DNA of 26,128 nt, taken from positions 1 to 26,128 of the forward strand of contig JAIDJJ010000307.1 in assembly GCA_029052265.1 (NCBI GenBank), given 5' to 3'. Source of the DNA: Muribaculaceae bacterium. GTDB taxonomy: Bacteria > Bacteroidota > Bacteroidia > Bacteroidales > Muribaculaceae. Each line of letters starts with the position of its first letter. The first letter of the stretch is position 1. A program made the translations under genes and the position numbers. Under the pieces are notes generated by a model. That model did not search any database and was not told where the DNA came from. It saw nothing but the letters and a program-made list of their open reading frames with translations. Positions 7,415 to 14,502 of the stretch are shown piece by piece.

Positions 7415-8284
7415 ATGGCAGACATAAAGATAGCCGGGGTGATGCGGGCGGGAGCCTATTCACCCAATCATATTGGAAACGACGCGGCGATATTCAATGC
7501 CGCCGCAGAGCATCTGCGCAAGCGTGGTTGCGAAGTCAATATATATAGTGAAGACAAATTCAGAGATCAGGATATCTCTGAACAGATAATTGTCAACATG
7601 TGCAGGGAGCAGGAGTCGATAGCCAGGCTCCAGGCAATGGAAGACGAGGGGCGTCTTGTGATCAATTCCGGATTCGGGATTGAGAACTGCACCCGTGAAA
7701 GAATGACCAGGATTCTTCTTGGGAACAAGATACCTTATCCCGACAGTCTGATAGTCAATACAAATGAGAATGTGATAGATGACCTGAAGAACGGAGGTTT
7801 TTCTTCATGCTGGATAAAACGCGGGGATTTCCACGCCATGCATAAAGAAGATGTAAGCTATTGCCGGCATCCGGAAGAGGCGCAGGAGGTGCTGCATGAA
7901 TACTTTTACCGTGGCATCAAGAGGGCTGTGATCAACCGACATCTGGTGGGGGATCTTATCAAGTTTTATGGTGTCAGCGGACAGCCGTTCTTCTATTGGT
8001 TTTATCCGTTTGATGAAGGTCACAGCAAATATGGTCATGAGGCGATCAACGGGAAGAGCCAAGGTATCCCTTTTGACGAGGAGAAGCTCAGAAGTATGTG
8101 TCAGGACGCATCGGATATTCTTGATGTGAAAATCTATGGCGGCGACTGCATTGTGGATAAAGACGGCTCCATCCGTATTATTGATTTCAACGACTGGCCC
8201 AGCTTTGCGCCATGTCGCCTGGAAGCCGCCCCTTATATTGCCAAATGTGTTCTCAGTGCCATAAGGAAATGGAAAAAAAGATGA
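7415..8284 (+). CDS. ATP-grasp family protein (RimK-like), function unknown
   Basis: The 289-residue protein looks like an ATP-grasp enzyme, a superfamily that forms bonds between a carboxylate and an amine, thiol or similar nucleophile through an acyl-phosphate. An N-terminal pre-ATP-grasp region (about 1-90) is followed by a segment INSGFGIENCTRERMTRIL and a central ATP-binding part with a lysine at WIKRGD. The C-terminal metal-binding motif is D-x-D-G-S-I-R-I-I-D-F-N-D-W-P-S-F (about 250-266), where E/D and N residues bind Mg. It has no signal peptide and should be cytosolic. The gene sits inside the inositol-lipid operon, and its TGA overlaps the next start (ATGA). Its substrate is not known to me. 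It could add an amino acid to a lipid head group or act on a nearby metabolite. Confidence 0.72.
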   Translation: MADIKIAGVMRAGAYSPNHIGNDAAIFNAAAEHLRKRGCEVNIYSEDKFRDQDISEQIIVNMCREQESIARLQAMEDEGRLVINSGFGIENCTRERMTRILLGNKIPYPDSLIVNTNENVIDDLKNGGFSSCWIKRGDFHAMHKEDVSYCRHPEEAQEVLHEYFYRGIKRAVINRHLVGDLIKFYGVSGQPFFYWFYPFDEGHSKYGHEAINGKSQGIPFDEEKLRSMCQDASDILDVKIYGGDCIVDKDGSIRIIDFNDWPSFAPCRLEAAPYIAKCVLSAIRKWKKR

Positions 8285-9297
8285 TGGAAGACGTTACAGT
8301 TAAGCAAAAGGGGGCGATGGCTAACAATAATGACAAATTGCATAAGCAGACAGATACGGCGGAAGCTACAAAGAAACCGGGATTTAAGGATTCTTTGAAA
8401 TCTATGGACACGGAGGAGACATTTGACCTGATTTTCTATCGTCCGATAGGGTATGCATGGGCACTGCTTGCGAAGAAACTTGGAGTCACCCCGAATGCCA
8501 TAACCATCGCATCTATATTTTTAGGAGTCGGTGCCGGAGTCGCCTTTTATTTTGACAATATATGGATCAATCTTCTTGGAGTGCTGTTGCTCGTGTGGGC
8601 AGACTCTTTCGACAGCGCCGACGGTCAGCTGGCGAGGATGACGAAGCAATATTCGCGCATAGGCAGAATCCTTGACGGCGTGAGCGGCGATCTTTGGTTT
8701 GCGGCGATCTATATAGCGATATGTCTGCGTGAGAATGTGACCAGCGATTTCTTCAGTGCGCATCATTGGGTGATATGGGTCATGGCTGTGGTGACCGGAT
8801 TTTTTCATGCCACCCAGGCTGCTATGGCAGATTATTACCGTCAGTTCCATCTCTTTTTCCTTAAAGGGAAAGAGGGGAGCGAACTCGACACGGCGTCGGA
8901 ATTATGGAAACGTTTCCATTCCCTGTCATGGAAAAAAGATTTCTGGCAGAAACTTACTCTTGCGTTCTACACCAACTATACTGTGGGTCAGGAGAAACGC
9001 ACCCCGTGGATGCAGCGGTTGCGCAAGGTGTTGAAAGAGAAGTATGGTAACGAAATTCCCCAGACGTTCCGCGATGCTTTCAGGGCAAAGAGCAAGCCAC
9101 TGATGAAATACACCAATATATTGTCGTTCAATACAAGAAGTTTCGCTTTGTTCGCCTCGATCCTGATCTTCCGGATGCCTTGGCTTTATTTCGCATTCGA
9201 ACTCACGGTGCTTAACGGTGTTCTAATATATATGATGTGCCGTCACGAAAGAATCTGTAAAAATTTTGTGAATGAGCTTTCAGCTCCTTCAAAATGA
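8281..9297 (+). CDS. CDP-alcohol phosphatidyltransferase, probable phosphatidylinositol-type synthase
   Basis: This integral membrane enzyme should join a CDP-activated alcohol with a lipid or polyol. From the start at 8281 it has 338 residues: a hydrophilic N-terminus (1-50), then several hydrophobic helices. The family motif lies at residues 111-137: D111-x2-D114-G115-x2-A118-R119-x8-G128-x3-D132, then D137. The last gap is four residues instead of the canonical three, so the second acidic helix is shifted. I chose 8281 because ATG overlaps the TGA of the upstream gene (ATGA); an ATG at 8284 is equally possible, and an upstream ATG at 8212 would overlap the previous gene by 73 bases. The neighbouring nucleotidyltransferase and inositol-phosphate synthase point to inositol lipid synthesis. 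Confidence 0.88.
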   Translation: MMEDVTVKQKGAMANNNDKLHKQTDTAEATKKPGFKDSLKSMDTEETFDLIFYRPIGYAWALLAKKLGVTPNAITIASIFLGVGAGVAFYFDNIWINLLGVLLLVWADSFDSADGQLARMTKQYSRIGRILDGVSGDLWFAAIYIAICLRENVTSDFFSAHHWVIWVMAVVTGFFHATQAAMADYYRQFHLFFLKGKEGSELDTASELWKRFHSLSWKKDFWQKLTLAFYTNYTVGQEKRTPWMQRLRKVLKEKYGNEIPQTFRDAFRAKSKPLMKYTNILSFNTRSFALFASILIFRMPWLYFAFELTVLNGVLIYMMCRHERICKNFVNELSAPSK

Positions 9298-9348
9298 CCG
9301 GATATGGGGGGCATGTCAGAGTGATGTTGCAATTCAAATATAAATAAG

Positions 9349-10074
9349 ATGAACATAGATATCTCCAGAATAAAAGGGATAATATTCGACTATGGCGGCA
9401 CTCTCGACACGGGAGGCGACCATTGGAGCGAGGTGATATGGAAAGCATGGCAAGAGGCGGGGGTCGCTGCCGACAAGGCGGAGTTCCGTGAGGTATACGT
9501 TTATGCAGAGCGCGAGCTTGCACGCACACTTCACATTCTTCCTCATCATAATTTTCATGACCTTCTCTATATCAAGATGCAGATAGAGCTTCAGCGTCTT
9601 GCCGAGAACGGTCACTTTGCCGCCGGTTCGGTAGATGAAATGGCAAAGAAAATAGCCGATATCTGTTATGAATCGGCGCGGAGCTCCGTAGTCCGGGCAG
9701 TGCCTGTGCTGGATGCACTGTCGAAAAAATATCCGATGGTGCTTGTATCAAATTTTTACGGAAATGTAGAGACAGTGCTTGAAGATTTCGGGATTGCCAA
9801 ATATTTCCGGAAAGTGATAGAAAGTGCGGTGGTGGGGGTTAGAAAACCTGATCCAAAGATCTTTACTCTTGGTGTGGAGGCGCTTGGGCTGAAGCCGGAG
9901 GAGGTGCTTGTCTTCGGCGACAGTTATTCTAAAGACATCGTCCCGGCAGAAAAAGCCGGTTGCCAGGCGATGTGGCTTAAAGGAAAGGGATGGACAAAAG
10001 AGGAGGACGAGACTCTACATCCCAACATCATTTCGAGCCTTGACGAGGCTCTCACGTTTATTGAGGGAGCCTGA
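9349..10074 (+). CDS. HAD-superfamily hydrolase
   Basis: The 241-residue protein has the HAD layout with an alpha-helical cap after the first motif. Motif I is F-D14-Y-G16-G-T-L, motif II V-L-V-S134-N, motif III K166 within RKPDPKIF, and motif IV G-D-S-Y-S-K-D (190-196). The second aspartate of motif I, which serves as general acid in most HAD phosphatases, is replaced by glycine (G16), although all other motifs are intact. It is the last gene of the operon and is followed by a strong hairpin. Context suggests dephosphorylation of an inositol-lipid intermediate or of inositol phosphate, but the motif change leaves room for a different reaction. No signal peptide is seen. Confidence 0.85.
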   Translation: MNIDISRIKGIIFDYGGTLDTGGDHWSEVIWKAWQEAGVAADKAEFREVYVYAERELARTLHILPHHNFHDLLYIKMQIELQRLAENGHFAAGSVDEMAKKIADICYESARSSVVRAVPVLDALSKKYPMVLVSNFYGNVETVLEDFGIAKYFRKVIESAVVGVRKPDPKIFTLGVEALGLKPEEVLVFGDSYSKDIVPAEKAGCQAMWLKGKGWTKEEDETLHPNIISSLDEALTFIEGA

Positions 10075-10101
10075 CCGCTCAAATTCTCGAGTTTTACATA
10101 T

Positions 10102-10149
10102 GCCCGAAGTTGAGAAATTGATAGCAAATTTCCAATTTCGGGCATTTTG
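10102..10149 (+). terminator. Terminator of the pdxA - HAD operon
   Basis: Bases 10102-10119 pair with 10126-10143 in a near-perfect 18-position stem (16 pairs, including G-T), followed by ATTTTG. It lies 28 bases after the HAD stop. Confidence 0.7.
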
Positions 10150-10270
10150 CCCAATTATGGTATTTTAACAAAAATGAATGCATTTGTTTATATTTTAATA
10201 AAAATTTGGCAAATGTGGGGTTTGTTTAGAATATTTAATAATTGCAGGGGTCTGTTTTTAGATAAAATTC

Positions 10271-10301
10271 TTTGTGGAATGTAAAATTGCCCGTAATTTT
10301 A
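10271..10301 (+). promoter_or_regulatory. Probable promoter of inositol-phosphate synthase
   Basis: TTTG at 10271-10274, a 19-nt gap and TAATTTTA at 10294-10301 (one mismatch to TAnnTTTG). The -7 box is embedded in the inverted repeat CCGTAA-TT-TTACGG (10291-10304), which could also be an operator. The 10144-10270 stretch before it is AT-rich with no gene. Confidence 0.5.
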
Positions 10302-10316
10302 CGGCGCAATTTGAAA

Positions 10317-10352
10317 AAGGCGTAGCGCTTGCCTTCTGGGAAGCGCTTTTTT
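10317..10352 (+). promoter_or_regulatory. Attenuator-like leader of inositol-phosphate synthase
   Basis: AGCGCTT (10324-10330) pairs with AAGCGCT (10341-10347), with an inner CC/GG pair, and is followed by T 10347-10352: a full intrinsic terminator about 90 bases before the start codon. An alternative hairpin, AAGGC (10317-10321) with GCCTT (10331-10335), would disrupt it. If the promoter at 10271 is right, this is a transcription attenuator; otherwise it is a second terminator for the upstream operon. Confidence 0.5.
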
Positions 10353-10442
10353 GCCCGGCTAAGATTGCGGGGATATTTCCCCTTACATCTGATTCCCTAT
10401 AATAGAATCGACAATAATAATCTAAAAACAGATAAAGAAATT

Positions 10443-11771
10443 ATGGCAACACAGAAAGCTGAAGCACCCAAAGGAAAACTTGGTGTGCTTGTAGTAGGCC
10501 TCGGGGCAGTGACCTCCACATTCATGACAGGTGTTCTCATGGCACGCAAGGGACTTGCAAAGCCGGTGGGTTCAATGACACAATATGATAAAATCCGAGT
10601 AGGAGAAGGTGAAGATAAAAAGTACCTCCACTATAAAGATATCGTTCCTCTTGCAGATCTTAACGATATAGAGTTTGGCGCATGGGACGTTTACCCTGCC
10701 AACGCATTCGAATCTGCAGTGAATGCAGAAGTGCTCAAGGCGAAAGATATCCTCCCTGTTCAGAAGGAACTTGAGGCTATCAAGCCGATGAAGGCTGCTT
10801 TTGACCACAACTATGCAAAGCGTCTTGACGGTGACAACGTGAAAGATTGCAAAGACCGCTGGGACATGACCGAGCAGATCCGTGAGGATATCCGCAACTT
10901 CAAGAAGGAGACAGGCGTGGAGCGCGTTGTTGTGCTTTGGGCGGCTTCAACTGAGGTATATGTTCCGGTCGACGAGGAAGTTCACGGCTCTCTCGCTGCT
11001 CTTGAAGCTGCGATGAAGGCTGATGACAGAGACAGGATCGCTCCCTCGATGTGTTATGCATACGCAGCTCTTTCAGAGGGTTGTCCCTTCATCATGGGTG
11101 CCCCCAACACTACAGTCGATATCCCGGCTATGTGGGAACTCGCAGAGAAGACCAAGATGCCTATCGCCGGCAAGGACTTCAAGACCGGTCAGACACTTGT
11201 CAAATCAGGTTTCGCTCCCATCATCGGCACACGTTGCCTCGGTCTGAGCGGATGGTTCTCAACCAATATCCTTGGCAACCGCGACGGTCTTGTGCTTGAC
11301 GAGCCCGCCAACTTCCGCACAAAAGAGGTGAGCAAGCTTTCCACTCTCGAGTCTATCCTTGTTCCGGAAGAGCAGCCCGATCTCTATGGCCACGGCAATG
11401 ACGAAGACACACAATACTACCATAAGGTACGTATCAACTATTATCCTCCCCGCAATGACAACAAGGAGGGATGGGACAATATCGACATCTTCGGCTGGAT
11501 GGGCTATCCTATGCAGATCAAGATCAACTTCCTCTGCCGCGACTCTATCCTGGCTGCTCCCCTCTGTCTTGACCTTGTGCTTCTCAGTGACCTCGCGATG
11601 CGCGCAGGCAGATATGGCACACAGCGTTTCCTCAGCTTCTTCCTCAAGAGCCCGATGCATGACTATACCAAGGATGAAGTTCCTGTGAACCACCTGTTCC
11701 AGCAGTATGTGATGCTCAAGAACGCTATCCGCGAGATGGGCGGCTATCCCGCAGACGAGACAATCGACTGA
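10443..11771 (+). CDS. ino1: myo-Inositol-phosphate synthase
   Basis: The enzyme converts glucose 6-phosphate to myo-inositol phosphate in an NAD-dependent cyclisation and is the committed step of inositol synthesis. From ATG 10443 it has 442 residues. It shows the NAD-binding G-L-G-A-V-T-S loop (19-25), a GAPNTTVD segment, and the strongly conserved core G-K-D-F-K-T-G-Q-T (from residue 243) that supplies catalytic lysines, followed by GLSGWFSTNILGNRDG. The frame stays open 38 codons upstream to 10329, but that part covers the leader hairpin, and the A-rich site before ATG 10443 is a better start. It has its own promoter and leader and lies directly after the operon with the matching lipid-forming enzymes. 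A 14-bp hairpin ends the gene. Confidence 0.95.
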   Translation: MATQKAEAPKGKLGVLVVGLGAVTSTFMTGVLMARKGLAKPVGSMTQYDKIRVGEGEDKKYLHYKDIVPLADLNDIEFGAWDVYPANAFESAVNAEVLKAKDILPVQKELEAIKPMKAAFDHNYAKRLDGDNVKDCKDRWDMTEQIREDIRNFKKETGVERVVVLWAASTEVYVPVDEEVHGSLAALEAAMKADDRDRIAPSMCYAYAALSEGCPFIMGAPNTTVDIPAMWELAEKTKMPIAGKDFKTGQTLVKSGFAPIIGTRCLGLSGWFSTNILGNRDGLVLDEPANFRTKEVSKLSTLESILVPEEQPDLYGHGNDEDTQYYHKVRINYYPPRNDNKEGWDNIDIFGWMGYPMQIKINFLCRDSILAAPLCLDLVLLSDLAMRAGRYGTQRFLSFFLKSPMHDYTKDEVPVNHLFQQYVMLKNAIREMGGYPADETID

Positions 11772-11810
11772 TGATTCATGTGTGGCATTGCCACAAGAAT
11801 GTAATATAAA

Positions 11811-11856
11811 GACGGGGCGACACGTTTATAAGGCGTGTCGCCCTGTCTTGACTTTT
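11811..11856 (+). terminator. Terminator after inositol-phosphate synthase
   Basis: GACGGGGCGACACG (11811-11824) pairs with CGTGTCGCCCTGTC (11834-11847), 14 pairs with one G-T, followed by TTGACTTTTA. A smaller TGTGGC/GCCACA hairpin (11781-11795) precedes it. Confidence 0.8.
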
Positions 11857-11891
11857 ATAGACAGGCTGTATTATATTCAACATTGATAGAA

Positions 11892-12566
11892 ATGCGAATC
11901 GATATATTGACAGTGTTGCCGGAGATGTTTGATTCTCCATTAGGATGCTCCATCCTGAAGCGTGCTCAGGATAAAGGGCTTGCAGAGATAGTGGTGCATA
12001 ATTTGCGCGACTATACCACCGACCGTCACCGCAAGGTCGACGATTATCCGTTTGGCGGGGAGGCAGGGATGGTAATGAAAGTGCAACCTGTGGAAGCCTG
12101 TATCAATGCCCTTAAAAAAGAGCGTGAATACGATGAGGTTATTTTCACATCTCCCGACGGGGAGACTTTCAGCCAGAAAATGGCGAACGGCTTGTCAATG
12201 GCGGGGAACCTGATCATTCTATGCGGACATTACAAGGGTGTGGATTATCGTATCAGGGAGCATCTTGTGACCAAAGAGATATCCATCGGAGATTATGTCT
12301 TGACCGGAGGGGAGCTTCCGGCACTTGTGATGACCGATGCCATCGTGCGTCTCATTCCCGGAGCCATCGGTGATGAACAGTCAGCTTTGTCAGATTCATT
12401 CCAGGATGATTTGCTCGCTCCGCCGATCTATACCCGCCCTGCCGACTACAACGGATGGAAAGTGCCTGAAATCCTTCTTTCCGGGCATGAAGCGAAAATC
12501 GCGGAGTGGCGACACGAACAAAGTCTTGAGCGCACAAGACGTCTCCGCCCCGACCTGCTCGAATAA
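11892..12566 (+). CDS. trmD: tRNA (guanine37-N1)-methyltransferase TrmD
   Basis: TrmD methylates N1 of G37 next to the anticodon, using S-adenosylmethionine, and keeps the reading frame. The 224-residue protein starts MRIDILTVLPEMF, the typical TrmD N-terminus. It contains the trefoil-knot SAM site, with ILCGHYKGVDYR and the signature SIGDYVLTGGELPALVMTDAI, then the conserved SALSDSF linker. The frame extends upstream to 11835, but that region lies inside the terminator stem of the previous gene, so ATG 11892 is chosen. rpsP and rimM, its usual partners in many bacteria, are absent. TTGACT (11848-11853) and TATATT 18 bases later would resemble an E. coli-type promoter, but this lineage normally does not use that consensus. 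Confidence 0.97.
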   Translation: MRIDILTVLPEMFDSPLGCSILKRAQDKGLAEIVVHNLRDYTTDRHRKVDDYPFGGEAGMVMKVQPVEACINALKKEREYDEVIFTSPDGETFSQKMANGLSMAGNLIILCGHYKGVDYRIREHLVTKEISIGDYVLTGGELPALVMTDAIVRLIPGAIGDEQSALSDSFQDDLLAPPIYTRPADYNGWKVPEILLSGHEAKIAEWRHEQSLERTRRLRPDLLE

Positions 12567-12585
12567 TCAATATATGGTCATATAA

Positions 12586-12617
12586 TTTGGATAATAAATG
12601 GCGAATGACTAAATTTG
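12586..12617 (+). promoter_or_regulatory. Promoter of the plus-strand glycan operon
   Basis: TTTG at 12586-12589, a 20-nt gap and TAAATTTG at 12610-12617, both perfect. It predicts a leader of about 95 nt before the first glycosyltransferase. Confidence 0.8.
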
Positions 12618-12717
12618 CAGCATGAACGGCATTTATTGAAAGCTTTATGCCTGACAGGAAGCATTAGTCGCGGATTGTAACGTATAATTTAACTATTGCA
12701 ACAATAATTTAAATATA

Positions 12718-13527
12718 ATGTATCCGAACCCAAAACCTGTAAAAGAAGAGGTGATCGTTTCGCTGACATCTTTTCCGGCGGCAATATCATATGTCGTCCC
12801 TACGGTCAGGTCAATACTTGGCGGATCGGTGCTTCCTGACAAAGTGGTGCTTTATCTCACCTTTTCCCAATTCGGCGATGAAGGGCTCCCGCAAGAGCTT
12901 ACAAGGCTTGCACAAGAGAATGATCTATTTGAAATCCGCGATTATGGTAGAGACATCCGCTCATACCGCAAGCTTGTCCCGGCGTTGAGAGATTTCCCTG
13001 ATGCCGTTATAGTCACAATTGACGATGATGTGGCATACCATAAAAACATGCTTGGCGATCTTTTACAGTTGCATGAGCGTATTCCTGATGCCATTTTGGC
13101 ACATCGGGCGAAATTGATCCGTCCCGGTATGCCATATAAAAAATGGCGTAAATACAGGTGGTATCATTTTTTATTCAAGAAATATATCCCGTACTATAGG
13201 AATATACAGACCGGGGTGGGGGGGGTCTTATATCCTCCGGGATCATTGAAAAAAGAGATGATTGATGAAGATTTGTTCACACGGCTTGCCCCCACTACAG
13301 ATGATATATGGTTTTGGGCGGCGGCAGTGGCAAACGGAAGGAAGATAGTGCCTGTCCCATTCGGACACAACAAGCCCAAAGGTGTTGGAAAGCCTAAGGA
13401 ATTGTCGTTGAAAACTGTCAATTTCAAGTCCGGTACTGACCGAAATGCGGCTGCGTTAGAGGCAATATTTAAGGAATATCCGTCAATCAGGAAACTGGTG
13501 GAAAATGAAAATAGAGATGGAGAATAA
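12718..13527 (+). CDS. Glycosyltransferase (GT-A-like, DDD motif)
   Basis: The 269-residue protein resembles a group of Bacteroidota glycosyltransferases that begin with E-V-I-V-S-L-T-S-F-P and contain a metal-binding V-T-I-D-D-D-V-A-Y motif (D102-D104), preceded by an R-S-Y-R-K-L box. The acidic triad is where GT-A enzymes hold the nucleotide-sugar and Mn/Mg. No signal peptide or membrane segment is seen, so it should act at the cytosolic face. It is the first gene of a three-gene run and overlaps the next gene by 23 bases. Donor and acceptor cannot be told from sequence. Confidence 0.75.
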   Translation: MYPNPKPVKEEVIVSLTSFPAAISYVVPTVRSILGGSVLPDKVVLYLTFSQFGDEGLPQELTRLAQENDLFEIRDYGRDIRSYRKLVPALRDFPDAVIVTIDDDVAYHKNMLGDLLQLHERIPDAILAHRAKLIRPGMPYKKWRKYRWYHFLFKKYIPYYRNIQTGVGGVLYPPGSLKKEMIDEDLFTRLAPTTDDIWFWAAAVANGRKIVPVPFGHNKPKGVGKPKELSLKTVNFKSGTDRNAAALEAIFKEYPSIRKLVENENRDGE

Positions 13528-14458
13528 AGGAATAGATCTGGTTTATCTGTGGGTTGACGGCAACGATCCTGTCTGGCAGGCGAAACGCAATGCCACTATC
13601 GGGAAGCCTGAAGAAAAGTCTGCCGTAAACTGTGAAGGGAGATACGCCGACAACGATGAGCTGAGATACAGCCTCCGTTCGGTGGAACTTTATGCACCGT
13701 GGATAAGGAAGATATTTATTGTCACAGACAATCAGGTTCCAAGGTGGCTCGATACATCAGATCCACGTATCCGTATAGTGGATCATAAGGAAATCATGCC
13801 GTCTGAAAGCCTGCCATGCTTCAATTCGAGTGTCATAGAGCATTTTATTTGCAGGATACCGGATCTTAGCGAACGGTTTCTTTATGCCAACGACGATATG
13901 TACATCAACCGGCATGTTACTCCTGAGACGTTTTTCGCTTCTGACGGTTTGCCGGTGATACGATTGAACCGCAGGTGGCTGCGAAAGTATTATCTGTTGT
14001 TTAATGAGAGGATTAGGAAGAAGCCTCTGAGCAACTATAATATTATTGTCCGTAATGCCGCCGATTTGGTAGAGAAGAGGTTTGGGGTCTATATAGGGGG
14101 GAAAGCGCATCATAATATAGATTCGTATCTGAAGAGCGACTGTCTGCATGTGGAAGAGATGTTCCGGAAAGAATTGCAACCGACATTTTCAAACCATGTG
14201 CGAGAGGCGAACGATATACAGCGGAGTCTGTATCATTATGTGGCTCTTGCGGAGAGAAGAGGACACCTTCGCTATGTATCTCAAAAAGATTCGTTGAGGC
14301 TTCATATTCAGAACCGTCGGCATTATGATAAATTGTCTAAATACAACCCGATGTTGTTTTGTATGAACGACTCTGAGTATGCTCAGGAAAGTGACAGGCG
14401 GTTCGCATCGGAGTTTCTTCAAAAACGTTTCCCTGAAAAATCGCGTTTCGAAAGATAA
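13505..14458 (+). CDS. Stealth-family glycosyl-1-phosphate transferase
   Basis: Stealth proteins transfer a sugar-1-phosphate from a nucleotide sugar to a glycan, making phosphodiester-linked surface polymers; the human relative is the GlcNAc-1-phosphotransferase GNPTAB. The 317-residue protein shows region CR1 (I-D-L-V-Y-L-W-V-D-G-N-D, 10-21) and a long CR2 with DNDELRYSLRSVELYAPWIRK and F-L-Y-A-N-D-D-M-Y (about 126-133). Weaker CR3 and CR4-like segments follow around 200-250. The start at 13505 overlaps the upstream gene; an in-frame ATG at 13517 is an alternative. It belongs to the plus-strand glycan operon and has a second Stealth paralog in the facing operon. Confidence 0.88.
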   Translation: MKIEMENKGIDLVYLWVDGNDPVWQAKRNATIGKPEEKSAVNCEGRYADNDELRYSLRSVELYAPWIRKIFIVTDNQVPRWLDTSDPRIRIVDHKEIMPSESLPCFNSSVIEHFICRIPDLSERFLYANDDMYINRHVTPETFFASDGLPVIRLNRRWLRKYYLLFNERIRKKPLSNYNIIVRNAADLVEKRFGVYIGGKAHHNIDSYLKSDCLHVEEMFRKELQPTFSNHVREANDIQRSLYHYVALAERRGHLRYVSQKDSLRLHIQNRRHYDKLSKYNPMLFCMNDSEYAQESDRRFASEFLQKRFPEKSRFER

Positions 14459-14502
14459 AGTGTTTTTTTAATCCCGGCATTCTTCGGTATTCCGGAGATG
14501 TG

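Noticed and set aside
10329..10442. 38-codon N-terminal extension of inositol-phosphate synthase
   Set aside because: It spans the terminator-like hairpin and has no homology pattern; the known N-terminus fits ATG 10443.
11848..11877. E. coli-like promoter (TTGACT, 18 nt, TATATT) before trmD
   Set aside because: The genome clearly uses the TTTG / TAnnTTTG consensus, and the TTGACT overlaps the tail of a terminator, so chance is likely.
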